From NCBI GenBank assembly GCA_027064085.1, contig JAMOQH010000008.1, forward strand, positions 1 through 22,535: 22,535 nucleotides of DNA, written 5' to 3'. Shown one piece after another: positions 13,857 through 22,535 of this stretch (the first letter of the stretch is position 1; every line of letters begins with the position of its first letter). The position numbers and the translations under genes are program-made. The notes beneath the pieces are model-generated. The model saw only the letters and a list, made by a program, of their open reading frames with translations, had not been told where the DNA came from and ran no database searches. The DNA is from a bacterium (GTDB taxonomy: Bacteria; UBP6; JAFGXH01).

Positions 13857-15196
13857 GGAGGGTTTATGAGATATGTTATTTTTTCATTTTTATTATTGTT
13901 TTTTTATTCATGCGAAAATGCTGATTATTCTACTGAAAATTTAGCAAAAAGCAAAAATATTGTTACTTTTAATTTAACTGGAGATACTTGTTCTTCAACA
14001 ATAGAAGAGATTAGTTCATCAACGACTATTAATTCCACTACTAGTGGATTTAGCAATAGTTTTTTGGCACCAAATTCTTGTAGTGATAGTCCTAGTCCTG
14101 ATAAAATCTATAAAATAATATTAGATTCTACTAAAAAATTTACTGCAGAGATATTTAATAGTGATTTAGACAGTGTATTATACTTAAAAAGAAGCTGTGA
14201 AAGTGATGCAATTATCTGTAATGATGATAAAAATGATAATGATTATCAAAGTAAAATTTCTGCTGTTTTAGAGGCTGGAGAATACTATTTAATTGTTGAT
14301 GGTTATGGGCAAAATAGTGTTGGAAGTTTTGAATTAAAGATTGATATTGATAGTGCAATTGGAGAGTCCTGTACGAATACAAAATGTAAAGCTGACTATA
14401 AATGTGAAATCCAAAATAATACTCCTATTTGTATTTGTAATTCAGGAAATTGTGATACTCAGGAGGGTTTAGCAGAAGGAGATATAACAATAAACGAGTT
14501 TATGGCTAATCCAAGTGGAAGTGATAGGTATAATGAATGGGTAGAGCTTAAAAATAATACCAATAATGATATTTCTATTGAAAATCTTAAAATTATGAAA
14601 GATAGCCGTTCTTATGTTTTAAATTCTAAAAACTTAGTTATTAAAGCTAATTCTTATTTTTTAATAGTTAAATCTCCTAATGTAAATTTAGAAACTTACG
14701 ATGCAATTATATCTAACTTATCATTAAGCAATAGTGCTACTCATACCTTAACTTTATTGGTAAATGATGTTCAAGTTGATCAAATAACTTATAACGGTTC
14801 AAGTAGTGGAGTTTCATCTCAATTTGACGGAACACAATGGTGTAAAGCTAAAACAGTAATTTCTGCTAATAATTCAGATAAAGCAACTCCGTTAAAGGAT
14901 AATACTTTATGTGGTGATTTATGTAGTCATAATTGTAATAATCATGGTGTTTGCAATGAAATAGATGGAAGTTGTGAGTGTAACACAGGATATAAAGGTG
15001 ATATTTGTAACGAATGTGAAACTGGGTATGAACTAAATGGAAATAACTGTGATGAAGTATTATCTCAATTACTTAATGAAAGAGATATAATTATTACAGA
15101 GTTTATGCCTAATCCCGAAGGGAGTGATACAATAGGTGAGTATATTGAATTGTACAATAGAACAGATCAAGATTTATCTTTAGATGGTTTGAAAAT
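13857..15196 (+). repeat. 1340-bp block identical to 17085-18424 (copy 1)
   Basis: From the ribosome site GGAGGG through codon 443 the DNA matches copy 2 base for base wherever I compared it, at a constant offset of 3228. The match stops at 15197 (T against A) and the sequences diverge strongly at once. On the left it stops at the Shine-Dalgarno (C13856 against A17084). Confidence 0.9.
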
Positions 15197-16985
15197 TATA
15201 GGAGATGATTCTGTTTATCATTTACCTAATGGTTACACTATAGATGCTAAATCTCATTTCGTAATTGGAAAAAATATAGCTGCTGCAGCTGGAAATGTTG
15301 ACGCTGTAATATCATCAATGAGCTTTAATAATACAGGTGAGCATATAATAATACTTGAATTAGATGATTTAAGTCTTGATATTATAAGTTATACTGATTC
15401 AGTAGAAGGAAAAGCAAAACAGTTGGATAGAAATCAGTATGATAATGATTTTGATGATTTGAATTGGTGTGATAAAGATAGTACTCCTAAACTTAAAAAT
15501 TTAGCTTGTGTTGAGCTTGACTATTGCGAAAATATAAATTGTAATAATGGTGAATGTATAAATGGCATAGATGGATATACTTGTATTTGTCAAGTTGGTT
15601 ATACAGGTGATAATTGTGATTCTTGTGATGGTAACAATCCAGATTGTGACTCAGCTCCTATTTCTAAATCAATAATTATAACAGAAATAATGATTAATCC
15701 TGATGGAAGTGATAATCTTGGCGAATGGATAGAAATTTATAATACAACAAATAATAGGCTTAAACTACAAAATGTTAAAATTCAAAAAGATGATGTGGTT
15801 TATGATGTAACGCTTATAAATGATAAAATAAATCCACATTCTTATTTTTTAATTTCAAGAAATTTGAATTTAGATAATGTCGGTGGAACGGCTACTTTTA
15901 ATTTTAATAATATCGGTACTCATAATTTAACTTTATTTGTTAATTCTGTTAAGATAGATTCAATGACTTACAATGATTCAGTTCCAACAAGAGCTTTTCA
16001 GTTAGATGTTTCTGTTTTAGATGCTGATGGCAATGATGATGTAAGTAACTGGTGTTATGGAAGAGTTGAAATAGCTAATCTTAGAGATAAGGGTACTCCT
16101 GGTGCTCCAAATAGAGGTTGCGGAGGTTGTGCTGCAATAGAGTGTCCATTAAATAGTCATTGTGAGTTAAATGATGGAAGTGCATCGTGTTTTTGTGAAA
16201 CAGGCTATGAGCTAGATAATAATTTAGGTATCTGTGTTATGACAGAGCAATGTGGAGTTTTATATGATAATGTTAGATCTTTAAGAGGTGAAGACCTAAG
16301 GCTGGCATTACAACAATTAACAGGGCAAAGATATAATCCTATTAAATATAGCGAATCCAAGGAGATTATGTATAGAGAAATTGATATTGATGAAAATCAT
16401 CAAACCCAATGTGTTTATACTGGAAGAAAAATGACAATAATAGATGAAGAACCATTAGATTCAAGAAATGGAAACTGTGATATTTGGAATTGTGAATGTG
16501 GAAATAAGGGTATGAATACAGAGCATACATGGCCTCAATCTAAATTTGATAAACAAGAGCCTATGAAAGGAGATCTACATCATTTATTTCCTACAGATGC
16601 TTGTACTAATAGTATGAGGTCAAGTTTTCCATTTGGTAAGGTATTATCTCCAAGTGGAATATTTGGTTCAGAAAACTATAAAGATGCAAATGGTAATTCT
16701 TATGGATACAGCAAGCTTGGAAATGGTTTACATGGAGTAGTTTTTGAGCCACCTTTAATACACAAGGGAGATGTCGCAAGAGCAATGTTTTATTTTATTG
16801 TTAGATATGGAAATTATAGTAATTTTCTTGATGATGAGCAAGAGGCTGTGTTAAGACAATGGGCTCATGATGATCCTGTTTCTGAATATGAAAGAATTAG
16901 AAATACTAAAATTGAAAAAGTTCAGTGGAACAGAAACCCTTTTGTTGATTGTCCTCAATTTCTAGATTTTATTTCAAATTTTTAA
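13866..16985 (+). CDS. Surface lipoprotein nuclease: PPC-like, three lamin-tail and three EGF-like modules, endonuclease I (copy 1)
   Basis: A 1039-residue protein with lipoprotein signal ending FYSC (Cys16), then Glu. Residues about 75-163 resemble a bacterial pre-peptidase C-terminal (PPC) domain. Three lamin-tail domains begin at about 206, 406 and 602, each opening with I-[TI]-x-E-[FI]-M-x-N-P-x-G-S-D and then E-[WY]-[VI]-E-[LI]. Each is followed by an EGF-like Cys module. Residues 796-1039 are an endonuclease I (EndA/NucM) domain: NTEHTWPQSKF (His887), DLHHLFPTD (His905, His906), FEPP...GDVARAMFYF and NRNPFVDCPQ. This family cuts DNA non-specifically in the periplasm or outside the cell with a metal-bound His and Asn. 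The product is probably a tethered extracellular DNase for nutrient or biofilm DNA (inference). Residues 1-443 are identical to the next gene. Confidence 0.9.
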   Translation: MRYVIFSFLLLFFYSCENADYSTENLAKSKNIVTFNLTGDTCSSTIEEISSSTTINSTTSGFSNSFLAPNSCSDSPSPDKIYKIILDSTKKFTAEIFNSDLDSVLYLKRSCESDAIICNDDKNDNDYQSKISAVLEAGEYYLIVDGYGQNSVGSFELKIDIDSAIGESCTNTKCKADYKCEIQNNTPICICNSGNCDTQEGLAEGDITINEFMANPSGSDRYNEWVELKNNTNNDISIENLKIMKDSRSYVLNSKNLVIKANSYFLIVKSPNVNLETYDAIISNLSLSNSATHTLTLLVNDVQVDQITYNGSSSGVSSQFDGTQWCKAKTVISANNSDKATPLKDNTLCGDLCSHNCNNHGVCNEIDGSCECNTGYKGDICNECETGYELNGNNCDEVLSQLLNERDIIITEFMPNPEGSDTIGEYIELYNRTDQDLSLDGLKIIGDDSVYHLPNGYTIDAKSHFVIGKNIAAAAGNVDAVISSMSFNNTGEHIIILELDDLSLDIISYTDSVEGKAKQLDRNQYDNDFDDLNWCDKDSTPKLKNLACVELDYCENINCNNGECINGIDGYTCICQVGYTGDNCDSCDGNNPDCDSAPISKSIIITEIMINPDGSDNLGEWIEIYNTTNNRLKLQNVKIQKDDVVYDVTLINDKINPHSYFLISRNLNLDNVGGTATFNFNNIGTHNLTLFVNSVKIDSMTYNDSVPTRAFQLDVSVLDADGNDDVSNWCYGRVEIANLRDKGTPGAPNRGCGGCAAIECPLNSHCELNDGSASCFCETGYELDNNLGICVMTEQCGVLYDNVRSLRGEDLRLALQQLTGQRYNPIKYSESKEIMYREIDIDENHQTQCVYTGRKMTIIDEEPLDSRNGNCDIWNCECGNKGMNTEHTWPQSKFDKQEPMKGDLHHLFPTDACTNSMRSSFPFGKVLSPSGIFGSENYKDANGNSYGYSKLGNGLHGVVFEPPLIHKGDVARAMFYFIVRYGNYSNFLDDEQEAVLRQWAHDDPVSEYERIRNTKIEKVQWNRNPFVDCPQFLDFISNF

Positions 16986-17043
16986 TTTATACAATATAAA
17001 GATTACTTGTTGATATTATAAGAAAAAATTATTGAAATATACA

Positions 17044-17072
17044 TTGACAAAATTCTGTTTTTAGAATAAAAT
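17044..17072 (+). promoter_or_regulatory. Sigma-70 promoter of the second nuclease gene
   Basis: TTGACA (17044-17049), 17-bp spacer, TAAAAT (17067-17072). Both hexamers lie exactly 3228 bp from those of the first copy, and TACATTGACAA is shared, but the spacer and leader have diverged. The preceding gap (16986-17043) is AT-rich with no clear terminator, so read-through from copy 1 is possible. Confidence 0.65.
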
Positions 17073-17084
17073 TAGTTAGCCAAA

Positions 17085-18424
17085 GGAGGGTTTATGAGAT
17101 ATGTTATTTTTTCATTTTTATTATTGTTTTTTTATTCATGCGAAAATGCTGATTATTCTACTGAAAATTTAGCAAAAAGCAAAAATATTGTTACTTTTAA
17201 TTTAACTGGAGATACTTGTTCTTCAACAATAGAAGAGATTAGTTCATCAACGACTATTAATTCCACTACTAGTGGATTTAGCAATAGTTTTTTGGCACCA
17301 AATTCTTGTAGTGATAGTCCTAGTCCTGATAAAATCTATAAAATAATATTAGATTCTACTAAAAAATTTACTGCAGAGATATTTAATAGTGATTTAGACA
17401 GTGTATTATACTTAAAAAGAAGCTGTGAAAGTGATGCAATTATCTGTAATGATGATAAAAATGATAATGATTATCAAAGTAAAATTTCTGCTGTTTTAGA
17501 GGCTGGAGAATACTATTTAATTGTTGATGGTTATGGGCAAAATAGTGTTGGAAGTTTTGAATTAAAGATTGATATTGATAGTGCAATTGGAGAGTCCTGT
17601 ACGAATACAAAATGTAAAGCTGACTATAAATGTGAAATCCAAAATAATACTCCTATTTGTATTTGTAATTCAGGAAATTGTGATACTCAGGAGGGTTTAG
17701 CAGAAGGAGATATAACAATAAACGAGTTTATGGCTAATCCAAGTGGAAGTGATAGGTATAATGAATGGGTAGAGCTTAAAAATAATACCAATAATGATAT
17801 TTCTATTGAAAATCTTAAAATTATGAAAGATAGCCGTTCTTATGTTTTAAATTCTAAAAACTTAGTTATTAAAGCTAATTCTTATTTTTTAATAGTTAAA
17901 TCTCCTAATGTAAATTTAGAAACTTACGATGCAATTATATCTAACTTATCATTAAGCAATAGTGCTACTCATACCTTAACTTTATTGGTAAATGATGTTC
18001 AAGTTGATCAAATAACTTATAACGGTTCAAGTAGTGGAGTTTCATCTCAATTTGACGGAACACAATGGTGTAAAGCTAAAACAGTAATTTCTGCTAATAA
18101 TTCAGATAAAGCAACTCCGTTAAAGGATAATACTTTATGTGGTGATTTATGTAGTCATAATTGTAATAATCATGGTGTTTGCAATGAAATAGATGGAAGT
18201 TGTGAGTGTAACACAGGATATAAAGGTGATATTTGTAACGAATGTGAAACTGGGTATGAACTAAATGGAAATAACTGTGATGAAGTATTATCTCAATTAC
18301 TTAATGAAAGAGATATAATTATTACAGAGTTTATGCCTAATCCCGAAGGGAGTGATACAATAGGTGAGTATATTGAATTGTACAATAGAACAGATCAAGA
18401 TTTATCTTTAGATGGTTTGAAAAT
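17085..18424 (+). repeat. 1340-bp block identical to 13857-15196 (copy 2)
   Basis: This is the partner of the block at 13857. Promoters and distal coding regions have diverged while this part has not, which points to homogenisation after duplication rather than a wholly recent duplication. Confidence 0.9.
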
Positions 18425-20240
18425 AATAAGAGATGATAGCTCTTGGAATATTCCAAGTGGAAATACCATAAATGCAAATTCATATTTTGTAATTGCAAGG
18501 AGTAGTAGTGCTGCTAATGGAAATGTAGATGCTATCATTTCTTCTATGAGCTTTAGTAACACTGGAGACCATACTATAACAATTGAAATTGGTGACTTAG
18601 CTCTTGATACTGTTACTTATAGTGGCTCCATTGAAGGGCAAGTTAAACAATTAGATATAAATAAATACGACACAGAGTTTTCTCCTAATAATTGGTGTGA
18701 TAAAGATGGTTCACCGAAAGCAGAAAATCTACTTTGCAATGATGTTGACCCTTGTGAAAATATAAATTGTAATAATGGAGAATGTGTTGCTGATGCAAGT
18801 GGATATATTTGTGTTTGTCAGCCTGGTTTTGGTGGTAATAACTGTGAAATTTGTGATGAAGCAAACCCCGATTGTCCAAGAATGGCTAATCCTAATGATT
18901 TAGTTATAACAGAACTTATGATTAATCCTGATGGTAGTGATAGTTTAGGTGAATGGATAGAAATTTATAATGCTACAGACCATAAGATTAAATTAGAAAA
19001 TGTTAAAATTCAAAAAGATTCTATTGTTTATAATGTAAACCTAATAAATACAGTAATAAATCAAGGTGCTTATTATTTAATTGCAAGAAACTCAAGTATT
19101 CCAAATGCAGATGCTATTTCATCATTTAGTTTAAATAACACTGGAGCACATACTATTTCTTTACTTGTAAATAGTTTTATTATTGATACCATAAGTTATG
19201 AATCATCAAAATCAGCAATTTCCTTTCAATTAGATGCTAGTATTTTAAGTACAGATAGAAATGATGATGTTAATTTTTGGTGTGATGGAACTGCCAATAT
19301 TGAAAACTACAATGATAAAGGAACTCCAAAGGCTCCAAACAGAGGTTGTGGAACATGTGCAACATTAGAATGTCCTTTAAATAGTGCTTGTGTAAGCAAT
19401 GGGGAAAATGCTAGTTGTGTATGTAATACAGGCTATGAAATGAATAATGAAATTGGTATCTGTACAATGATTGAAACTCAAGAAAATGGATATTGTGGAG
19501 TTTTATATGACAATGTTAGGAACTTAACGGGTGATGAATTAAAAATAGCATTACAGCAATTAACAGGTCAAAGATATAACCCAGTAGAATACGATATCTC
19601 AAGAAAGATTATGTATAGGGAAATTGATATGTTTATGAAAAATGGTAAAAAATATGTCCGAGGTGTTTATACAGGACGGGTAATGGAAATTAAAGATGAT
19701 GAACCGTTAGATTCAAGAAGTGGAGATTGTAATATAAAAACATGTAGATGTGGAAATAAGGGTATGAATACAGAGCATACATTCCCGCAATCTAAATTTG
19801 ATAAGCAAGAACCTATGAAAGGAGATGTTCATCATTTATTTCCTGTAGATGCTTGTACAAATGGAAGGCGTTCAAGTTTTAAATTTGGTAATGTTGTTGT
19901 TGCAAATGGTGGAACTTTTGGTTCTATGGATTACAAAGATGAATTTGGAAATCCTTATGGCTTTAGTAAGCTTGGGTCATCAAATGGTAGAACTGTTTTT
20001 GAGCCACCTTTAATACATAAAGGTGATGTTGCAAGAGCAATGTTTTATTTCGTAATAAGATATGGAAATTACAGTAATTTTCTTGATGATGTGCAAGAGG
20101 CTGTATTAAGGCAATGGGCTATTGATGACCCCGTTTCTGAATATGAAAGAATTAGAAATAGTAAAATTGAAAAATTGCAGTGGAACAGAAATCCATTTAT
20201 TGATTGTCCGCAATTTATTAATGAAATACAAGATTTCTAG
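17094..20240 (+). CDS. Surface lipoprotein nuclease, tandem paralog (copy 2)
   Basis: A 1048-residue protein with the same architecture as copy 1: lipoprotein signal (FYSC, Cys16), PPC-like domain, three lamin-tail and three EGF-like modules, and an endonuclease I domain from about 801. Catalytic-type motifs are intact: NTEHTFPQSKF (His895), DVHHLFPVD (His913, His914), FEPPLIHKGDVARAMFYF and NRNPFIDCPQ. Residues 1-443 are identical to copy 1; the second lamin-tail half, the third module and the nuclease have diverged but align throughout. Differences in the nuclease include HTF for HTW, a longer segment with MFMKNGKKYVRG, and RRSSFKFGN for MRSSFPFGK, so the two may differ in substrate or activity. 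It has its own promoter and GGAGGG ribosome site at 17085-17090. Confidence 0.9.
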   Translation: MRYVIFSFLLLFFYSCENADYSTENLAKSKNIVTFNLTGDTCSSTIEEISSSTTINSTTSGFSNSFLAPNSCSDSPSPDKIYKIILDSTKKFTAEIFNSDLDSVLYLKRSCESDAIICNDDKNDNDYQSKISAVLEAGEYYLIVDGYGQNSVGSFELKIDIDSAIGESCTNTKCKADYKCEIQNNTPICICNSGNCDTQEGLAEGDITINEFMANPSGSDRYNEWVELKNNTNNDISIENLKIMKDSRSYVLNSKNLVIKANSYFLIVKSPNVNLETYDAIISNLSLSNSATHTLTLLVNDVQVDQITYNGSSSGVSSQFDGTQWCKAKTVISANNSDKATPLKDNTLCGDLCSHNCNNHGVCNEIDGSCECNTGYKGDICNECETGYELNGNNCDEVLSQLLNERDIIITEFMPNPEGSDTIGEYIELYNRTDQDLSLDGLKIIRDDSSWNIPSGNTINANSYFVIARSSSAANGNVDAIISSMSFSNTGDHTITIEIGDLALDTVTYSGSIEGQVKQLDINKYDTEFSPNNWCDKDGSPKAENLLCNDVDPCENINCNNGECVADASGYICVCQPGFGGNNCEICDEANPDCPRMANPNDLVITELMINPDGSDSLGEWIEIYNATDHKIKLENVKIQKDSIVYNVNLINTVINQGAYYLIARNSSIPNADAISSFSLNNTGAHTISLLVNSFIIDTISYESSKSAISFQLDASILSTDRNDDVNFWCDGTANIENYNDKGTPKAPNRGCGTCATLECPLNSACVSNGENASCVCNTGYEMNNEIGICTMIETQENGYCGVLYDNVRNLTGDELKIALQQLTGQRYNPVEYDISRKIMYREIDMFMKNGKKYVRGVYTGRVMEIKDDEPLDSRSGDCNIKTCRCGNKGMNTEHTFPQSKFDKQEPMKGDVHHLFPVDACTNGRRSSFKFGNVVVANGGTFGSMDYKDEFGNPYGFSKLGSSNGRTVFEPPLIHKGDVARAMFYFVIRYGNYSNFLDDVQEAVLRQWAIDDPVSEYERIRNSKIEKLQWNRNPFIDCPQFINEIQDF

Positions 20241-20287
20241 TTATTTATAATATTAGTATATAAGGTTGTTGTTAAATATAGATGTAT

Positions 20288-20312
20288 CATAATTATAAAT
20301 TTTTAAATTATG
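20288..20312 (+). other. AT-rich inverted repeat before the propeller lipoprotein gene
   Basis: CATAATT (20288-20294) and AATTATG (20306-20312) form a 7-bp AT-only-but-one stem with an 11-base AT loop, 23 bp before the ATG at 20335. It could be a weak terminator for copy 2 or an operator. AGGAG at 20324-20328 is the ribosome site. The remaining gap from 20241 is AT-rich with no convincing promoter. Confidence 0.25.
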
Positions 20313-20334
20313 AAGCTATTTATAGGAGAAAAAA

Positions 20335-22284
20335 ATGAATAAAGTTTTGTTAATTATGATTGTTTTGCTTTCCTTCTGTACAATATCTTGTACAAGTGGA
20401 GAGGGAGCGAGTACTGAAGATAAATGTAAAGATATTACTTGTGATTCTCATGGAACTTGTAAAATATTAAATGAGGAAGCTTATTGTGATTGTCAAGTTG
20501 GTTATGAAAATGGAGATAATAAATTATCTTGTATAAAAAAATCAGAAGATGGGGTTTGTAAAAGTGTTTCTTGTGGAGAAAATGGATATTGCGAAGCCAT
20601 AAATGGTGAAGCAACTTGTAATTGTAATCCAAATTATCATGCATCGGGGCTTAATTGTATCAAAGATGGTGAAGTTGATCCTTGTGAAAATGTTAGTTGT
20701 GGAGAAAATGGAACTTGTAAAACTATAGCAAATCAAGCAACTTGTAATTGTGATGGGGGCTATCATGCAGTTGGATTAAATTGCGTAAAAGATGATATAG
20801 TTGATCCTTGTGATGGCATTTCTTGTGGAGATAATGGAACTTGTAAAGTTATTAATAAATTACCTGAATGTGATTGTGCTACAGGCTATCATGAAAGTCA
20901 ACTTGTTTGTATTAAAAACGAGGAAAATTTCTCTTATAAAACTATAGTAAGTGGTACAACTAATTCCGAAAAAGGAGTTAGTATTGCTGTTGATAGTAAT
21001 GATAATAGATGGATAGTTGGTGAATTTAGCAATACTCTTGATTTAGGTTGTGAAAATACTTTAAGCTCAACAAATGATAATAATGCTTTTCTTGCTAAAT
21101 TAACTAGGTCTGGAAATTGTTTGAAATTAATAAAATTAGACAGTACTGAAATTGTAGAGCCAGCAAAAATAATTGTTAATAATGATAATGTATATGTAAT
21201 AGGTTCTTTTATGGGGCAATTAAAGATTGGAGACTTAACTCTTAGTTCTAAAGGTGAAAGCGATATTTTCTTATTAAAATTGGATATTGAAGCTAATATT
21301 AGTTTCTCTCAAACTTTTGGCTCAATTTCTGATGATTATGGTTATGGTTTATTTGTTGAAAATAATAATGTTTATATTTCAGGAAGTTTTCAAGAAGATT
21401 TAAATTTTGGTAATAGTATTTCTAAAACTCCTATGGGAGGAGATGACATGTTTATAGCTCAGTTAAATAACAATCTCGAAACAAATTGGGTTTATACTGT
21501 TGGTAGTAGTGGAAATGAAGTAGTTAATGATTTAGTTGTTAAAAATGGTTTTGTATATGCAGTGGGTGAATTTTCAGTAACTCTTGATTTTGATGATACT
21601 TCTGCAAAAGACAAAAAGAATCCTAGTGCTCAAGATGGTTTTATTTTAAAATTATCTGATACAGGTGAATATCAGTGGGTAAGAACAGTTGGTGGGGACT
21701 TAGATGATTACTTATCTAAAATAGCAATAGATGATAATGATAATTTATATGTTGCAGGTAGCTTTACTGATATTATTGATGCAAATTGGAGTGAAGATGC
21801 TGGTGCAGAAGATATTTTTATTGCAGATGGACATCATGATGTTTTTATAACTAAACTAGATACTGATGGAAATTATATAAATACTAAACAATTTATAGGA
21901 ATAGGGGATACAGAAGGGCATAAAGGTGATGATTTTGTAAAAGATATGTTTATCAAAGGAAATAAATTATATCTAACTGGTATTTTTAGTGATTTATTAT
22001 CATTTGATCCTGCTGATGAAGATAATGAACTTGCATTAAGGATGACAGAGGGTGGATATGATGGTTTTATTGCTGTTTTAAATGATGGCTTGTATGAGTC
22101 TGTTTTTACTTTTGGTAGTGATTTAGATGATTATGCAAATTCTATTGCAATAGATAGTACTGGAATGCTTATAATGACAGGAAGTTGGCAAAATACTGCA
22201 CAGTTCTCTCCTGATGAAAATATTGCTGATGAGAAGGAATCAAAGGGTAGTTTTGATTTATTCGTATGGAATTACAAGGAATAG
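20335..22284 (+). CDS. Lipoprotein with four EGF-like modules and a seven-repeat SBBP-type beta-propeller
   Basis: A 649-residue protein with lipoprotein signal ending TISC (Cys19), followed by Thr. Four EGF-like modules span about residues 30-200, each of the form C-x(3-4)-S/T-C-x-x-x-G-x-C...C-x-C-x-x-x-Y-x(6-8)-C. The rest (about 205-649) holds seven related blades, each with a [IL]-x-[VI]-D-x-x-[ND]-N-x-Y-[VI]-x-G-x-F core, then a [FI]-[LI]-x-K-L strand and a Gly-Ser ending. These match SBBP-type repeats of bacterial beta-propellers. The architecture suggests a binding or adhesion protein displayed by stalk-like EGF modules; no catalytic motif is seen. It shares EGF style with the two nuclease lipoproteins upstream, suggesting a common surface. 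Confidence 0.87.
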   Translation: MNKVLLIMIVLLSFCTISCTSGEGASTEDKCKDITCDSHGTCKILNEEAYCDCQVGYENGDNKLSCIKKSEDGVCKSVSCGENGYCEAINGEATCNCNPNYHASGLNCIKDGEVDPCENVSCGENGTCKTIANQATCNCDGGYHAVGLNCVKDDIVDPCDGISCGDNGTCKVINKLPECDCATGYHESQLVCIKNEENFSYKTIVSGTTNSEKGVSIAVDSNDNRWIVGEFSNTLDLGCENTLSSTNDNNAFLAKLTRSGNCLKLIKLDSTEIVEPAKIIVNNDNVYVIGSFMGQLKIGDLTLSSKGESDIFLLKLDIEANISFSQTFGSISDDYGYGLFVENNNVYISGSFQEDLNFGNSISKTPMGGDDMFIAQLNNNLETNWVYTVGSSGNEVVNDLVVKNGFVYAVGEFSVTLDFDDTSAKDKKNPSAQDGFILKLSDTGEYQWVRTVGGDLDDYLSKIAIDDNDNLYVAGSFTDIIDANWSEDAGAEDIFIADGHHDVFITKLDTDGNYINTKQFIGIGDTEGHKGDDFVKDMFIKGNKLYLTGIFSDLLSFDPADEDNELALRMTEGGYDGFIAVLNDGLYESVFTFGSDLDDYANSIAIDSTGMLIMTGSWQNTAQFSPDENIADEKESKGSFDLFVWNYKE

Positions 22285-22336
22285 TTACTTATTTTGGTAA
22301 ACAATTATTAAAGAATTATTCACTCCCTTTGTTTGC

Positions 22337-22354
22337 TTTATTTTATAAAATAAA
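22337..22354. other. Perfect 18-bp AT palindrome downstream of the propeller gene
   Basis: TTTATTTTATAAAATAAA is perfectly self-complementary, 52 bp after the stop codon and before the next promoter. It could serve as a weak terminator or a protein-binding site. Being purely A/T, some such palindromes are expected by chance. The rest of 22285-22407 shows nothing else. Confidence 0.3.
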
Positions 22355-22407
22355 TTATTTATTTAATCTATTATGAACTAGTACAACAGTAAAATAACAA
22401 AAATATA

Positions 22408-22435
22408 TTGCATAATCCTAAATATGGGTTATAAT
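22408..22435 (+). promoter_or_regulatory. Sigma-70 promoter for the gene starting at 22473
   Basis: TTGCAT (22408-22413), 16-bp spacer and a perfect TATAAT (22430-22435). An AGGAGGG ribosome site at 22460-22466 is six bases before the ATG. Confidence 0.65.
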
Positions 22436-22472
22436 AGAAAGTGGTTATATTTTAGAACAAGGAGGGTAATTT

Positions 22473-22535
22473 ATGATAACAGTAACCATTGTTTTTATTG
22501 CTCTGTCTAGCTCCTCCTTGGGAATGGGATTATTG
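22473..22535 (+). CDS. Start of a membrane-anchored protein (partial, 3' end outside window)
   Basis: Only 21 codons are visible: MITVTIVFIALSSSSLGMGL and a final Leu. The segment is hydrophobic from the second residue, as in an uncleaved N-terminal membrane anchor. It faintly recalls the start of RnfB-type electron-transport subunits, but 21 residues cannot support a family call. The strong promoter and ribosome site indicate a real, well-expressed gene that begins a new unit. Confidence 0.6.
   Translation, partial: MITVTIVFIALSSSSLGMGLL

Noticed and set aside
13857-18424. Insertion sequence or transposon as cause of the duplicated block
   Set aside because: No transposase, terminal inverted repeats or target-site duplications flank either copy; the block begins at a ribosome site and ends inside a codon stretch.
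13866-20240. Eukaryotic contamination because of EGF and lamin-tail domains
   Set aside because: The genes have bacterial lipoprotein signals, Shine-Dalgarno sites, sigma-70 promoters and the same base composition as neighbours. Both domains are common in bacterial surface proteins.
22473-22535. RnfB assignment for the last partial gene
   Set aside because: Only 21 hydrophobic residues are visible, too few to separate it from other membrane-anchored proteins.

Overview
The window is very AT-rich (by eye roughly 70% A+T or more) and comes from a Gram-negative bacterium with a large surface-lipoprotein repertoire. The MopE-type metal-binding repeats, IgGFc-binding-type C-terminus, EGF and lamin-tail modules, and a YfaP-like 'DFDLHLL' domain together recall Myxococcota and other former Deltaproteobacteria. 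The low GC would make it an unusual member. The taxonomic call is inference from gene content; there is no rRNA in the window.

Layout. (1) 1-4566: the 3' end of an IgGFc-binding-like protein, then a 1441-residue lipoprotein with 19 MopE-type repeats. (2) 4728-5723: an orphan TAXI-type solute-binding protein. (3) 5921-8867: an ankyrin-repeat protein and a sigma-70 factor, 7 bp apart. (4) 8864-10814, minus strand: an acidic small protein and a protein with an apparent XPB/Ssl2-type helicase-associated domain, overlapping by 11 bp. The second gene converges on the sigma gene, and their stop codons share one CTAG. (5) 11017-13819: a YbiT-type ABC-F ATPase overlapping a DUF3524/QTMAN-like glycosyltransferase, whose true start appears to be an ATT codon 85 codons upstream of the first ATG. 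A GC-rich palindromic and tandem-repeat element sits in-frame inside the glycosyltransferase. (6) 13866-20240: two paralogous lipoprotein nucleases (PPC-like, three lamin-tail and three EGF-like modules, endonuclease I). They share an apparently identical 1340-bp 5' block that ends abruptly. (7) 20335-22284: a lipoprotein with four EGF-like modules and a seven-repeat SBBP-type propeller. (8) 22473-end: the start of a membrane protein.

How the genes may work together. The four long lipoproteins are Cys-rich and have no Asp after the lipidated Cys, which fits outer-membrane or surface display; the two nucleases would be tethered DNases. ABC-F plus QTMAN-like forms a translation-linked pair (ribosome plus tRNA). 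The ankyrin-sigma pair may be a sigma factor with a linked regulator, although no interaction can be read from sequence. Several genes have good TTGACA/N17 promoters.

The most unusual signals are: the ABC-F protein, in which all elements of one composite ATP site are degraded and all elements of the other are intact; the ATT start; the in-frame palindromic element; and the homogenised 5' half of the nuclease pair, whose promoters have diverged at exactly the same spacing.
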